Under the pieces are notes generated by a model that was not told the origin of the DNA, did no database searches, and worked only from the letters and a program-made list of their open reading frames with translations. DNA of 64,000 nucleotides from Parvibaculum sp035325945. GTDB taxonomy: Bacteria > Pseudomonadota > Alphaproteobacteria > Parvibaculales > Parvibaculaceae. The DNA lies in assembly GCF_035325945.1 (NCBI RefSeq), contig NZ_DAOKYX010000006.1, positions 1 to 64,000 of the forward strand, in the 5' to 3' direction. The translations under genes and the position numbers were made by a program. Of the stretch, positions 1 through 9,828 are shown piece after piece; positions within the stretch are counted from its first letter, which is position 1, and every line of letters begins with the position of its first letter.

Positions 1-59
1 GCTTGCTCCTTGTGCTGACGCGGAGCGTCGCGCCGATGCATGAGGGCCACAGTCCGGGC

Positions 60-110
60 CCGTCATCTTCCTGTCATCGAAACAGAACCGAACCGTCATA
101 ACGCTCTGTT
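60..110 (+). promoter_or_regulatory. Pho box-like direct repeats upstream of the porin gene
   Basis: Heptamers of the form C(C/T)GTCAT occur at 60-66, 71-77 and 93-99, so they keep an 11-bp phase (one unit at 82-88 is degenerate). PhoB boxes are built from 7-bp CTGTCAT-like half-sites separated by 4 bp, which is the same 11-bp period. The array ends about 90 bp before the porin start and the neighbouring pst operon has a similar site, so PhoB activation under phosphate limitation is the natural reading. PhoB binding itself is inferred. Confidence 0.6.
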
Positions 111-196
111 ACGAGCCTTGGCCAGGGGGCGTCGTGAGTATCGCTCGCGGCTCGCAATCCTGCACAGAAGCTCATTTATCAACACGGAGACGTCGA

Positions 197-1621
197 ATGA
201 CGTTGAGAAATATTCTGCTGGCGGGCACCGCGCTCGGTGCCGCGGCAATGCTCACGGGCCCTGCCTTCGCCGGCTCGCAAAACGAGATCAACACGATGAA
301 GCAGCAGATCATCGACCTGCAGCAGCGGCTCGACGATCTTCAGATCTCGCAGGGCAACGAGATCAAGGAAATCAAGGAAAAGCAGGACGCGGTCCAGATC
401 GACTTCAAGGACGGCAAGCCGACCTTCCGCACGGGCGACGGGCTCTTCACCATGTCGATCCGCGGTCGCGCGCATCTCGACATGGGATCCTACAACATCA
501 GCGATTCCGACAGCGCCAAACTCAACACGCTCGGCGCCTCGTCCACGGGCCTCAGCTCCGGCGTCAACTTCCGCCGCGCGGAACTCGGCGCGGAAGGCAC
601 GTTCATGCGTGACTGGGGTTACAAGATGAACTTCCAGTGGGGCGACAGCGGCAACGAAAAAGCCGGCACCATCAAGGATCTCTACCTCTCCTATAATGGC
701 ATCAAGGGCATCTCGCTCATGGCCGGCGCCATCCAGACGCCGATGAGCCTCGACGATGTCACCTCCTCCAACGACATCACCTTCATCGAGCGCGCCACCG
801 CCTCGAACCTCGCCACCTCGCTTGGCGCGGGCGACGGCCGCATCTCCTTCGGCGCCAAGGGCAACACCGACAACCTCTACGCCTCGCTCTTCTACACGAC
901 CGAAACGGTCGGCCAGGCCAACACGTCGAACGAAGGCTCGAACATCGTCGGCCGCACGGCCTACCGCTTCAAGCCGGCAGCCAAGACGAACGTGCATCTC
1001 GGCCTTTCCGGCACCTATGCGATGGACCCGAGCGCCAATGGCGGCACGGCGGGCAGCGTGCGCTTCCGCGACCGGCCGGAGCTGCGCGTCGATCCCTCGC
1101 GCCTCATCGATACGGGCAGCATCGCGGCAAAGAACGCCTATGTCTTCGGGCCGGAACTCGCCGCGAATTACGGCCCGGTCAAGGTGCAGGGCGAGTACTA
1201 CACCTACAAGATCGATCGCGTCGGCACCCTGCCCGACCCCGACTTCAACTCCTGGTACGTGCAGGCGTCCTGGGTGCTCACGGGCGAAGAGTACAAGTAC
1301 TCGATGGAAGATGCCGCCTATAAGGGCGTGAAGCCCGCGAGCCCCTTCACCTTCGGCGGCGGCACCGGCGCCTGGGAAGTGGCGGCGCGCTACAGCCAGA
1401 CCGATCTCAACTACAAGGATCACCTCACCAGCGCCAATGGCGGCATCGCCGGCGGCAAGCAGGACATCATCACGGTGGGCCTCAACTGGTACCCGATCAA
1501 CAATGTCCGCGCGATGCTCGAATATCTCAATGTGAGCGTCGACCGGCGCGCGACCGGCGGCGCGGCGGTGCAGAACATCAATTACGACGCGGTGGCCGCC
1601 CGCCTGCAATTCGCCTTCTGA
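197..1621 (+). CDS. Phosphate-selective porin (OprP/OprO family)
   Basis: Outer-membrane porin predicted to admit phosphate or polyphosphate into the periplasm for the Pst uptake system encoded convergently next door. The ATG at 197 follows a GGAG-type ribosome site and gives 474 residues beginning with a clear Sec signal peptide (cleavage after GPAFA, about residue 25). Residues about 27-65 form a short heptad-rich coiled coil (NEINTMKQQIIDLQQRLDDL), as in other OprP/O porins, where it supports trimerisation. The rest is alternating beta-strand sequence and the protein ends in ...ARLQFAF, with the terminal Phe typical of BAM substrates. A Pho-box-like array lies upstream and a strong terminator follows. 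Assignment to the phosphate-selective porin O/P family is firm; the precise anion preference is not shown. Confidence 0.85.
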   Translation: MTLRNILLAGTALGAAAMLTGPAFAGSQNEINTMKQQIIDLQQRLDDLQISQGNEIKEIKEKQDAVQIDFKDGKPTFRTGDGLFTMSIRGRAHLDMGSYNISDSDSAKLNTLGASSTGLSSGVNFRRAELGAEGTFMRDWGYKMNFQWGDSGNEKAGTIKDLYLSYNGIKGISLMAGAIQTPMSLDDVTSSNDITFIERATASNLATSLGAGDGRISFGAKGNTDNLYASLFYTTETVGQANTSNEGSNIVGRTAYRFKPAAKTNVHLGLSGTYAMDPSANGGTAGSVRFRDRPELRVDPSRLIDTGSIAAKNAYVFGPELAANYGPVKVQGEYYTYKIDRVGTLPDPDFNSWYVQASWVLTGEEYKYSMEDAAYKGVKPASPFTFGGGTGAWEVAARYSQTDLNYKDHLTSANGGIAGGKQDIITVGLNWYPINNVRAMLEYLNVSVDRRATGGAAVQNINYDAVAARLQFAF

Positions 1622-1651
1622 TCCGATCCTCGCAAGGTCATCAGAAAGAAG

Positions 1652-1680
1652 ACCCCGGCGGGAAACCGCCGGGGTTTTTT
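1652..1680 (+). terminator. Rho-independent terminator of the porin gene
   Basis: A 10-bp perfect stem (ACCCCGGCGG with CCGCCGGGGT) with a GAAA loop is followed by six T, 30 bp after the porin stop. Confidence 0.9.
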
Positions 1681-1698
1681 CATGCGCGACATACAATC

Positions 1699-1731
1699 AA
1701 AAAAAGACCCCGCCCAAGGAAGGGCGGGGTC
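1699..1731 (-). terminator. Rho-independent terminator of the pst operon
   Basis: On the minus strand GACCCCGCCC pairs with GGGCGGGGTC around a 6-nt loop and is followed by a run of seven T (A at 1699-1705 on plus). It lies 45 bp after the pstB stop, back to back with the porin terminator. Confidence 0.9.
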
Positions 1732-1775
1732 AGTAACGCTGCGAGGAATGAAGCAGCGGGAGAGAAACTCTCGTC

Positions 1776-2618
<843 letters not shown>

Positions 2619-2633
2619 CGGAATGATCCCTTG

Positions 2634-4379
2634 TCAGAACTTGTCGCCGGCGAATTTGCGCTTCAGCCGATTGCGGACGTTGATCGAGACGGTGTTGAGC
2701 GCGAGCACCAGCGCCATGAGCACGAGCGCCGTCACGAAGACCATGGAGCGGCCGGCTTCCGAATTGCGCGACTGGAAGCCCACGTCATAGATGTGGAAGC
2801 CGAGATGCATGAAAGAGCGCTCGAGATGGATGAAGGGGAAGACCGCATCCACCGGCAGTTCGGGTGCAAGCTTCACCACGCCGACGATCATCAGCGGCGC
2901 GACCTCGCCCGCGCCGCGCGCCATCGCCAGGATGAGGCCCGTCATGATGCCGGGCATGGCGCGGGGAAGGACGATCCATTTGATCGTCTGCCATTTCGAG
3001 GCGCCGCAGGCGAGCGAGCCTTCGCGCATCGAGCGCGGCACGGCCGCAAGCGCCTCCTCGGTCGAGACGATGACGACGGGCACCGTCAGCAGCGCCATGG
3101 TGAGCGAGGCCCAGAGAAGGCCACCCGTGCCGAAGGTAGGGCTCGGCAGGCGCTCGGGGAAAAAGAGCGCGTCGATCGAGCCGCCGAGCACATAGGCGAA
3201 GAAGCCGAGGCCGAAGACGCCATAGACGATGGAGGGCACGCCGGCGAGATTGTTCACGCAGATGCGGACGAGCGCGACGATGCGTCCCTGCCTTGCATAT
3301 TCGCGCAGATAGAGGGCGGCGACGACACCGAAGGGCGCGACGAGAAGGCTCATCACCACCGTCATGACGAAGGTGCCGAAGATCGCCGGCCAGACGCCGC
3401 CTTGCGTATTCGCCTCGCGCGGTTCAGCGGAGAGGAACTCCCACCAGCGGGCGAGATAGACCCCCGCCTTCTCTGCGAGAGTGAGATCGTTCGCGGCGTA
3501 GTAGCGGACGAAATTTGCGAGCGGAAATTCGCGCGCCTGGCCGCCAATCTCGGCGGCGGAAGCGGTGAGCGCGGCTTCCTTCTCGCGGATGACGGAAACC
3601 TCGGCCGAGAGGCGCGCGAACTCGCCATTGAGCCGCGCCGTCTCCCGCGCCGCCCGCTCGGCGACGGCCAATGCCTCGGGCGAGCCTTCGCCATGATCGA
3701 GCTCGGCCTTGCGCACCGAAAGGCGCAGATCGTTCAGTTCGCGGTTGATACCGCCGATCGCGTGTTTCTCCATCGACATGCGTTCCGCGCGAAGCGCGCG
3801 GGCGCGCCGCTGCGCCGCATCGAGCGCCGCCATGCCGGGCGTGTCGATCGTCCTGCCATCGACGGAAATCGACTCCACCGTGCCGATGAGCGCGCCCCAT
3901 TCCTGGCGTTCGACCAGCATGATGTCACGGGGACGCGAAACCGACTTCACCTCGAAGGCCGGCACCCAGACGAAATCCTCGCCGTAGAAATCGAAATTGC
4001 CGACATGATAGAGGGTGCGGCTCGAATGCCCGCCATGCGCCTCGATCTCCGCGCGCGCCTCTGCGGGCAAGGCGGCGAGCGCCGCGGGCTCGGGCTTGTA
4101 GCTTTCGGTGCGCAGGGGCTCGCCGGCGATGACGCGCCCGCTCGTCAGGGTCACGACCTCGACGGGCTTCGGCCAGAAGGCGGTGAGGCCGCTCCAGAAG
4201 ATGAGGCCCATGAAGCCTGCGATCATCATCAGGCCGAGAGCGAGCGAGCCGCCCATGGCCCAGACCATGGGTTCGCCACGCGCCGTGAGATCGCTCGATC
4301 TGCGCCGGGGAACGGCCGCCAGAGTCGCCGCCTTTTCGTTCACGAGAATTCCGTCCACCGGTTGAACCAATTCGGCCAT
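2634..4379 (-). CDS. pstA: Phosphate ABC transporter permease PstA (extended)
   Basis: Inner-membrane permease half for phosphate. The C-terminal half (from about residue 335) is a BPD_transp_1 domain with the coupling EAA-type loop (EEALAAVPRSMREGSLACGASKWQTIKWIVLP). The protein is 581 residues, about twice the E. coli length: after a first transmembrane helix (about 38-64) there is a large predicted periplasmic region whose middle (about 180-290) is highly charged, Ala/Arg/Glu-rich and probably coiled coil. The ATG at 4379 is chosen over an upstream in-frame ATG because it has a GAGAGGCGAC ribosome site and begins 10 bp after the pstC stop. Long PstA/PstC variants are known in proteobacteria; the role of the insert is unknown. 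Confidence 0.93.
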   Translation of the reverse strand: MAELVQPVDGILVNEKAATLAAVPRRRSSDLTARGEPMVWAMGGSLALGLMMIAGFMGLIFWSGLTAFWPKPVEVVTLTSGRVIAGEPLRTESYKPEPAALAALPAEARAEIEAHGGHSSRTLYHVGNFDFYGEDFVWVPAFEVKSVSRPRDIMLVERQEWGALIGTVESISVDGRTIDTPGMAALDAAQRRARALRAERMSMEKHAIGGINRELNDLRLSVRKAELDHGEGSPEALAVAERAARETARLNGEFARLSAEVSVIREKEAALTASAAEIGGQAREFPLANFVRYYAANDLTLAEKAGVYLARWWEFLSAEPREANTQGGVWPAIFGTFVMTVVMSLLVAPFGVVAALYLREYARQGRIVALVRICVNNLAGVPSIVYGVFGLGFFAYVLGGSIDALFFPERLPSPTFGTGGLLWASLTMALLTVPVVIVSTEEALAAVPRSMREGSLACGASKWQTIKWIVLPRAMPGIMTGLILAMARGAGEVAPLMIVGVVKLAPELPVDAVFPFIHLERSFMHLGFHIYDVGFQSRNSEAGRSMVFVTALVLMALVLALNTVSINVRNRLKRKFAGDKF

Positions 4380-4389
4380 GTCGCCTCTC

Positions 4390-7038
4390 TCAAAGCTGGG
4401 CCGCGCGCTTGCGGAAGCGCTGGCGAACAAGCTCGGCAAGCGTGTTCAGGATGAAGGTCATGACGAAGAGGACGAGCCCGCAGAGAAAGAGCGTGCGATA
4501 GAGGCTCGAATCCTTCACCGCCTCGGGCAGCTCGACATTGATGTTCGCGGACAGCGCGCGAAGGCCGTTGAAAAGGCTCCAGTCCATGATCGGCGTGTTG
4601 CCCGTCGCCATGACGAGGATCATCGTCTCGCCTACGGCGCGGCCGAGGCCGATCATGATCGCCGAGAAGATGCCGGAACCCGCGGTCGGCAGAATGACCC
4701 AGCGCGCCGTCTGCCAGTTGGTCGCGCCGCAACCGAGCGAGGCGGAACGCAGATGCTCGGGCACCGCGCCGAGCGCATCTTCCGCAATCGAATAGATGAT
4801 CGGGATGACGGCGAAGGCCATGCCGAAGGCCGCGATCAGCGTATTGCGCTGGACATAGGTGCCGACAATTCCGCCGCGCGCATCGAAGCCGCCGCTTGCC
4901 AGGAGGTGCGCGAGGCCTGCCGCGACGGCGAGCGAGAGGAGCGTCAGCGCCGCCCAACGGCCAAACTCCCATGCGCCCGCCACATGATATTCGCGGCCGC
5001 GAAGCCGCTCGCGCCAGGACTGGCCGAAAAAACGGCCCGAAAGACCGAAAACGAGGATGAAGGACAAGGGCAGAACGAGCAGGAAGAGGAAAGGCGCCGC
5101 CGAGCCGGCGCCCGTCGTCCAGGCCTTGAAGTCGCCGGCAAAGAGCGCGCGTTCGAAAAGCGGAGAGATGGCGAGCGTGAGCCAGATCGCGCCGGCAAGA
5201 GCGAGAAAGAAAGCGACGAGTTTCGGCGCGCCATCAAGGCGGAGCGCGAGCGGGCGCGGCAGAAGCTGCCAGAGAAAGGCCGAGCCGATGAGCGCGAGCG
5301 GCACGACGCCGAAGGCGATGACGACGGCGGCGATCCAGTTTTCGACGATGGGTGAGAGAACGAGCGCCACGACGAAGCCGATGACGACCGAGGGCAGCGA
5401 GGCCATGAGCTCCATCAGCGGCTTCACCACGGCGCGCAGGCGCAGATGCATGAATTCCGACGTATAGATCGCGGCCAGAAGCGCGATCGGCACGGCGAAG
5501 ACGAGCGAATAGAACGCGCCCTTGATAGTGCTGAAGATGAGCGGCACGAGCGAGAGCTTCGGTTCCGCGCTATCGGTGCCGGATGTCGACTGCCAGGTGT
5601 AGCCGGGCTCCGGGTAGCCTTCGTACCAGACCTTGCCGAAGAGCGATCCGAGCGTCGTCTCGGGATGCGGCACGTCGAAGGTCCAGAGACGCGCCGCTCC
5701 ATCGCTGCCGATGGCGAGCGCGCCATTGTCGCGCGGCGCGAGGATCAGCGTTTCGACGGGCGCGGCCGCGCCTTCGGAGGGAAAGGTCAGGACGCGCCGT
5801 TCCGTCGTCGCATGATAGAGCGCGACATCGCCCGCCCTGTCCGCGCCGATGAAGAGGCGCGTGCGCTGGCTGACAGCAAGACGCTCCACGGGAGCAGGCT
5901 GAAGCCCGAGATCGTGGATCTTCGTCAGCACGGCGCCGTCGGTGGTCGATGAGGATTTGCGGTCGATCATCGTCCAGATCGAGAGCGAGCGATCGGAGCC
6001 CGCGACGATGAGAGAGTTCTCGCCATTGAGATAGGCGAGCGCGGTCGGCCGGACGCCTTGTGGCAAAAGTCGCGCCGTCTCGGCGAGTTTCGCATGGGCG
6101 GGATCGCGCGTATCGAAGCGGCGGATGACGCCGTCCTTCGTCGCAACGAGGAGACGGTTGCCTTGCGTGTTGAGGAGGACGGCGGCGATGTCGCCAGCGG
6201 CGAGCCCTGTCGGCACCTCGACGTTCGACACCGTCGTCGAGGTTTCGCCGGTCATCATGTTGACCTGGGCGTAGGCGGTGGAGAGGCGCGCCGTACCGTG
6301 CTCGTCGACGGTGGCGAAGGTTTTGAGCGGACGCTCGGCCGTGCCGCCGACGCGGTAGTCGAGAAAGCGAATGGCCGTGCCCGCGGGCGCGACCTGAACG
6401 GGCATCTCGAGCACAAGGCGCGGCGCGAGGCGGCGCAACTGGCGGCCGGGAATTTCGGTATAGACGGCGGCGCCATCGCTGCGATCGCCGTTCGGGAGCT
6501 TCTCAAGGGCCGACGGCGCACGGCTCGCCGGCAGGACGGCGGTGTCTATCGCCAGCGTGCCGAGACGCACGGTCCCGTCGGGAAAGCCGAAAGCGACGTC
6601 ATCGCCCTGCAGGGTGCGCGCGAAGGCGGCGGGCGCGACGCCGCCGAAATCGAAGGCGGAGGCCCCGAGCTTCGTGCCGCTCGGCGCATGAAAGACGGTG
6701 ACCTTTCCGTCTTCGGCGAGTTCGAGGCCGAGCGTGCGATATTCGTCGATTGTGGTGGAAAGGATGCGCCCGTTGGTCTGGTCGAGCGCATAGCGTTTCG
6801 CTTCGCCGACCGTTCCCCCGCCGAAGAGCGGCATCGTCACATAGACGAGGAAGAACATGATCGCGAAGACGGTGAAGATGACGAAGAGGCCACCAACGGA
6901 AATGGCGCGACGGGCGAAGCGATCCATCCAGAGCACGGAGGCCCTGGTCTGCTTGCTGCGCGTATAGACGACGGAGCGGCGCTTCGTTTCCTGCCCTGCT
7001 CCGGGCTCGCGGTCGTTCGGGATGGCGGCGTCGGTCAT
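4390..7038 (-). CDS. pstC: Phosphate ABC transporter permease PstC with large periplasmic propeller-like insert
   Basis: Second permease half of the Pst importer, 882 residues against about 320 in E. coli. Residues about 46-68 form a membrane anchor, followed by about 420 residues with repeated motifs typical of beta-propellers (for example LLVATKDGVIRRFDTRD, LIVAGSDRSLSIWTMID, LAIGSDGAARLWTFDV). The permease domain then starts near LIFSTIKGAFYSLVFAVPIA and includes the coupling loop EDALGAVPEHLRSASLGCGATNWQTARWVILP. The ATG at 7038 is preferred to the longer ORF because the extra 37 residues lie in the non-coding spacer containing the pstS-pstC hairpin. The insert may sense or receive substrate in the periplasm; that is inference. 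Confidence 0.93.
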   Translation of the reverse strand: MTDAAIPNDREPGAGQETKRRSVVYTRSKQTRASVLWMDRFARRAISVGGLFVIFTVFAIMFFLVYVTMPLFGGGTVGEAKRYALDQTNGRILSTTIDEYRTLGLELAEDGKVTVFHAPSGTKLGASAFDFGGVAPAAFARTLQGDDVAFGFPDGTVRLGTLAIDTAVLPASRAPSALEKLPNGDRSDGAAVYTEIPGRQLRRLAPRLVLEMPVQVAPAGTAIRFLDYRVGGTAERPLKTFATVDEHGTARLSTAYAQVNMMTGETSTTVSNVEVPTGLAAGDIAAVLLNTQGNRLLVATKDGVIRRFDTRDPAHAKLAETARLLPQGVRPTALAYLNGENSLIVAGSDRSLSIWTMIDRKSSSTTDGAVLTKIHDLGLQPAPVERLAVSQRTRLFIGADRAGDVALYHATTERRVLTFPSEGAAAPVETLILAPRDNGALAIGSDGAARLWTFDVPHPETTLGSLFGKVWYEGYPEPGYTWQSTSGTDSAEPKLSLVPLIFSTIKGAFYSLVFAVPIALLAAIYTSEFMHLRLRAVVKPLMELMASLPSVVIGFVVALVLSPIVENWIAAVVIAFGVVPLALIGSAFLWQLLPRPLALRLDGAPKLVAFFLALAGAIWLTLAISPLFERALFAGDFKAWTTGAGSAAPFLFLLVLPLSFILVFGLSGRFFGQSWRERLRGREYHVAGAWEFGRWAALTLLSLAVAAGLAHLLASGGFDARGGIVGTYVQRNTLIAAFGMAFAVIPIIYSIAEDALGAVPEHLRSASLGCGATNWQTARWVILPTAGSGIFSAIMIGLGRAVGETMILVMATGNTPIMDWSLFNGLRALSANINVELPEAVKDSSLYRTLFLCGLVLFVMTFILNTLAELVRQRFRKRAAQL

Positions 7039-7112
7039 GCGCGGAAAATCACATGGTTGAGATGCGGCGGAGCCGAAAAGGCGATCCGAAGCTGCCGGCA
7101 ACGGAAGGCGGA

Positions 7113-7140
7113 CGGGCCGGCGTATGGTTCCGCCGGCCCG
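7113..7140 (-). promoter_or_regulatory. Intercistronic stem-loop between pstS and pstC
   Basis: A perfect 10-bp stem, CGGGCCGGCG (7113-7122) with CGCCGGCCCG (7131-7140), 8-nt loop, starts 10 bp beyond the pstS stop and is not followed by a T run on the minus strand. Such hairpins after binding-protein genes usually protect the upstream mRNA or attenuate readthrough so that the binding protein exceeds the permease. Function here is inferred. Confidence 0.65.
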
Positions 7141-7150
7141 CTGGATCAAC

Positions 7151-8116
7151 TTAGTTCAGGCCGAGCTTCGCCAGCTCTTCCTGAGCGAAGACGTACGGCA
7201 TCGGGTAGTAGCCGTCCTTCACCGTGTCCTTCTGTCCGTCCTGCATCAGCACGAAGCGGAGGAATTCACCACGCAGCGGATCGAGCGCCGTCGAGGGATT
7301 CTTGTTCACATAGGCATAGAGGAAGCGCGTGATCGGATAGGCGCCCGTATAGGCGTTGCGCTGATTGGCTTCCTGGCATTTGCCGTCGCGGCCCGCGACC
7401 GGCACGGCCTTGACGTCGGCGGTCTTGTAGCCGATGCCGGAATAGCCCATGGCGAACTTGTCGGCAGCGATACCCTGCACGACGGCGGACGAGCCGGGCT
7501 GCTCCTTAACAGTGTCCTTGTAGTCGCCGTTCACCATCGCGACTTCCTTGAAGTAGCCATAGGTGCCGGAGGCGGAGTTGCGGCCGAAGAGCGAGATCGG
7601 CTTGGAAGCCCATTCGCCGGTGAGGCCGAGCTGACCCCAGGTCACGATGTTGGGCGAGCCGGAGAGGCGGCTCTTGGAGAACACGCCGTCGAGCTGCGTC
7701 AACGAGATGCAGGAGAGCGGATTGTCCTTGTTGACGAAGACGGCGAGCGTGTCGACGGCGAGGCGAACCTGCGTCGGCTTGTAGCCGTATTTCTGCTCGA
7801 AGGCGTCGATCTCGGCGGCCTTCATCGGGCGCGACATCGGGCCGATCTGCGCGGTACCGGCGATGAGGGCGGGCGGCGCGGTGGACGAGCCCTTGCCCTC
7901 GATCTCGATCTTCACCGAGGGGTAGATCGCCTTGAAGCCTTCGGCCCAGAGCGTCATGAGATTGTTGAGCGAGTCCGAGCCGATGGACTTCAGGCTGCCG
8001 GAGACGCCGGTGGTGGGCTGGTAGGGCTGATACCGGCTGTCGATATCGATGGCGAACGCGCTGGTCGCCGTCAGGCTGACCGCAAGCGCGCCAAGGAATG
8101 ATCCTATGCGCTTCAT
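7151..8116 (-). CDS. pstS: Periplasmic phosphate-binding protein PstS
   Basis: Captures inorganic phosphate in the periplasm and delivers it to PstC-PstA. From the ATG at 8116 the product is 321 residues, beginning with a Sec signal peptide (MKRIGSFLGALAVSLTATSAFA, cleavage after about residue 22). A longer reading frame begins at 8227, but its extra 37 residues are not signal-like and overlap the promoter region. Binding-site signatures include GSDSLNNLM near the N terminus, GKGSSTAPPALIAGTAQIGPMSR, and NSASGTYGYFKEV. It is the first gene of pstSCAB, with a Pho-box-like site about 100 bp upstream and a hairpin just downstream. Confidence 0.95.
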   Translation of the reverse strand: MKRIGSFLGALAVSLTATSAFAIDIDSRYQPYQPTTGVSGSLKSIGSDSLNNLMTLWAEGFKAIYPSVKIEIEGKGSSTAPPALIAGTAQIGPMSRPMKAAEIDAFEQKYGYKPTQVRLAVDTLAVFVNKDNPLSCISLTQLDGVFSKSRLSGSPNIVTWGQLGLTGEWASKPISLFGRNSASGTYGYFKEVAMVNGDYKDTVKEQPGSSAVVQGIAADKFAMGYSGIGYKTADVKAVPVAGRDGKCQEANQRNAYTGAYPITRFLYAYVNKNPSTALDPLRGEFLRFVLMQDGQKDTVKDGYYPMPYVFAQEELAKLGLN

Positions 8117-8218
8117 AAGTTTTTGACCTTCTGAAAGGACGAAAGATTGGCACGCGGCGGTGTTGCCCGCCCCGGCAGCGTTCTTACGGGCGCGTCGTGA
8201 AGCCTGTGCAAAGGATTT

Positions 8219-8236
8219 GCGACGCAATCGTGACAG
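8219..8236 (-). promoter_or_regulatory. Pho box-like site upstream of pstS
   Basis: On the minus strand the sequence CTGTCACGATTGCGTCGC contains two 7-bp half-sites (CTGTCAC and GCGTCGC) 11 bp apart, the PhoB spacing. The first is close to consensus, the second weaker. It lies 103 bp before the pstS start codon. Confidence 0.5.
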
Positions 8237-8250
8237 CGGGGCCGCGCGAA

Positions 8251-8279
8251 AAGAAAACGGCCGGGCGATGCCCGGCCGT
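8251..8279 (-). terminator. Rho-independent terminator of the MFS gene
   Basis: ACGGCCGGGC pairs with GCCCGGCCGT around a 3-nt loop; on the minus strand it is followed by TTTTCTT. It lies 28 bp after the MFS stop and insulates the pst operon. Confidence 0.85.
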
Positions 8280-8307
8280 CACAATTCGGCGATGTCGAGA
8301 GCGCGGT

Positions 8308-9633
8308 CTATTTGAGGCCGTGGAGCCGCGCCCGCTCGATGTCGTCCTTCAGGGTGCGGGCGGCCAGAACATAATGGAAGGCCGACCAGATCCAGACGAC
8401 CGAGATCGTCAGAAGCGCATAGCGTAGCGATTCCTGCCCATAAGCTTCGGAATAGAGATCGCTGAGAAGGCCCGCAAGCTGTGGCCCGAGCCCCATGCCG
8501 ATGAGATTGAGCACGAGGAAGAGAACGGCGGAGGCAGCCGCGCGCATGCGGACGGTGACGAGCGCCTGCGTCATCGCAAGAGACGGCGCGACATAGGCCG
8601 CGCCGGCAAAGGCCGGATAGACGAAGATCGCGAGCGCCGCCATTTTCGCCCCACTCAGATAGAGCGCGAGCGAAAACGGAAAGCTCAGGCCGACGACGAT
8701 GGCGACCACCCAGACATTCCAACGCACATCGCGCTTGCCGAGGCGGTCGGCGAAATAGCCGGTGGCCCAGGTGCCGAGGCCGCCGGCAAAGCCGATGATG
8801 AGGGCGAGCGCCGTGCCGATCTCACCCGGCGTCATGGCGAAGGAACGCATGAGGAAGGCAGGAAGCCAGGTGACGCCCGCATAACCGCCCATGGCGGCGA
8901 GCGCGGAGCCGAAAGCGACGTGACGGAAGGAGCGCTGAGCCCAGAGGAGCCTGAAGACTTCCCCGATGCCGGGGGCGGCGCCCGCGCCTTGCGCCGTCAG
9001 ACCGTCGGCCGTTCCGCGTACCGGCTCCTTCAGCGTGAAGCGCACCAGAAGCGCGATCAGAAGACCGGGCACGCCGACGACATAGAAGGCCACGCGCCAG
9101 CCATACCACTCGCTCACCCAGCCGCCGACGAGGAAGCCGATGAGGATGCCGATATTGATCCCGAGCGAATAGACGCCCATGGCGCCGGCGCGCTTCTCCG
9201 GCGGGAACATGTCGGAGATCATGGAATGGGCGGGCGGGCTCGACCCCGCCTCGCCGACGCCGACGCCGATGCGCGCGAGCGCGAGCTGGGCGAAGCTCGT
9301 GACGAAACCGCAAACGACCGTCATGCCGGAGAAGATCGTCAAGGCGAGGGTGATGATGTTGCGGCGGTTGCCGCGATCGGCCCACATGGCGATCGGGATG
9401 CCGAGCGTCGCATAGAAGAGCGCGAAGGTGATGCCGGAGAGGAAGCCGAGCTGCGTGTCGCTCAATCCGAGTTCGAGCTTGATCGGCTGAAGCAGGATCG
9501 AAAGGATCTGGCGGTCGACATAGTTCGCCGTATAGGCAAACATCAGCACTATCAGCGCATAGTTGCGATAGGCCGGCGTCATGCCGGTATCGCGGGCACG
9601 AACGACGACGTCGCCGCTCACCTGATCTGTCAT
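8308..9633 (-). CDS. MFS transporter, Spinster-like
   Basis: Major facilitator superfamily inner-membrane transporter of 441 residues with about 12 hydrophobic segments. The N-terminal half has the motifs YTANYVDRQILSILLQPIKLELGLSD and the MFS motif A region WADRGNRRNIITLALT, followed by RIGVGVGEAGSSPPAHSMISDMFPPEKRAGAMG, the pattern common in the Spinster/sphingolipid-type and other proteobacterial MFS proteins. A second motif A-like loop (YFADRLGKRDVRWN) lies between helices 8 and 9. The start at 9633 has a GGGAGG ribosome site 6 bp upstream. It is a single-gene unit divergent from the Ada-AlkA gene. Substrate cannot be deduced. Confidence 0.85.
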   Translation of the reverse strand: MTDQVSGDVVVRARDTGMTPAYRNYALIVLMFAYTANYVDRQILSILLQPIKLELGLSDTQLGFLSGITFALFYATLGIPIAMWADRGNRRNIITLALTIFSGMTVVCGFVTSFAQLALARIGVGVGEAGSSPPAHSMISDMFPPEKRAGAMGVYSLGINIGILIGFLVGGWVSEWYGWRVAFYVVGVPGLLIALLVRFTLKEPVRGTADGLTAQGAGAAPGIGEVFRLLWAQRSFRHVAFGSALAAMGGYAGVTWLPAFLMRSFAMTPGEIGTALALIIGFAGGLGTWATGYFADRLGKRDVRWNVWVVAIVVGLSFPFSLALYLSGAKMAALAIFVYPAFAGAAYVAPSLAMTQALVTVRMRAAASAVLFLVLNLIGMGLGPQLAGLLSDLYSEAYGQESLRYALLTISVVWIWSAFHYVLAARTLKDDIERARLHGLK

Positions 9634-9828
9634 TTTTCCTCCCTCGCGGCCCGGGTCTTCGCTCGCGCAGCCCGTTTGCCATCCTGATTGCGAGCCTAAC
9701 AGCGGCGAGCGCTTTCGCAAACCTCAGCAAAAACGAACATTTCTGTCAGCAAAGGTGGCCGGCGTCGTGCCCATGGACATGTCCGTTTTTGGCGAGCGGC
9801 GCTATCGCGGCGGGTCTAGTATCCGTCC

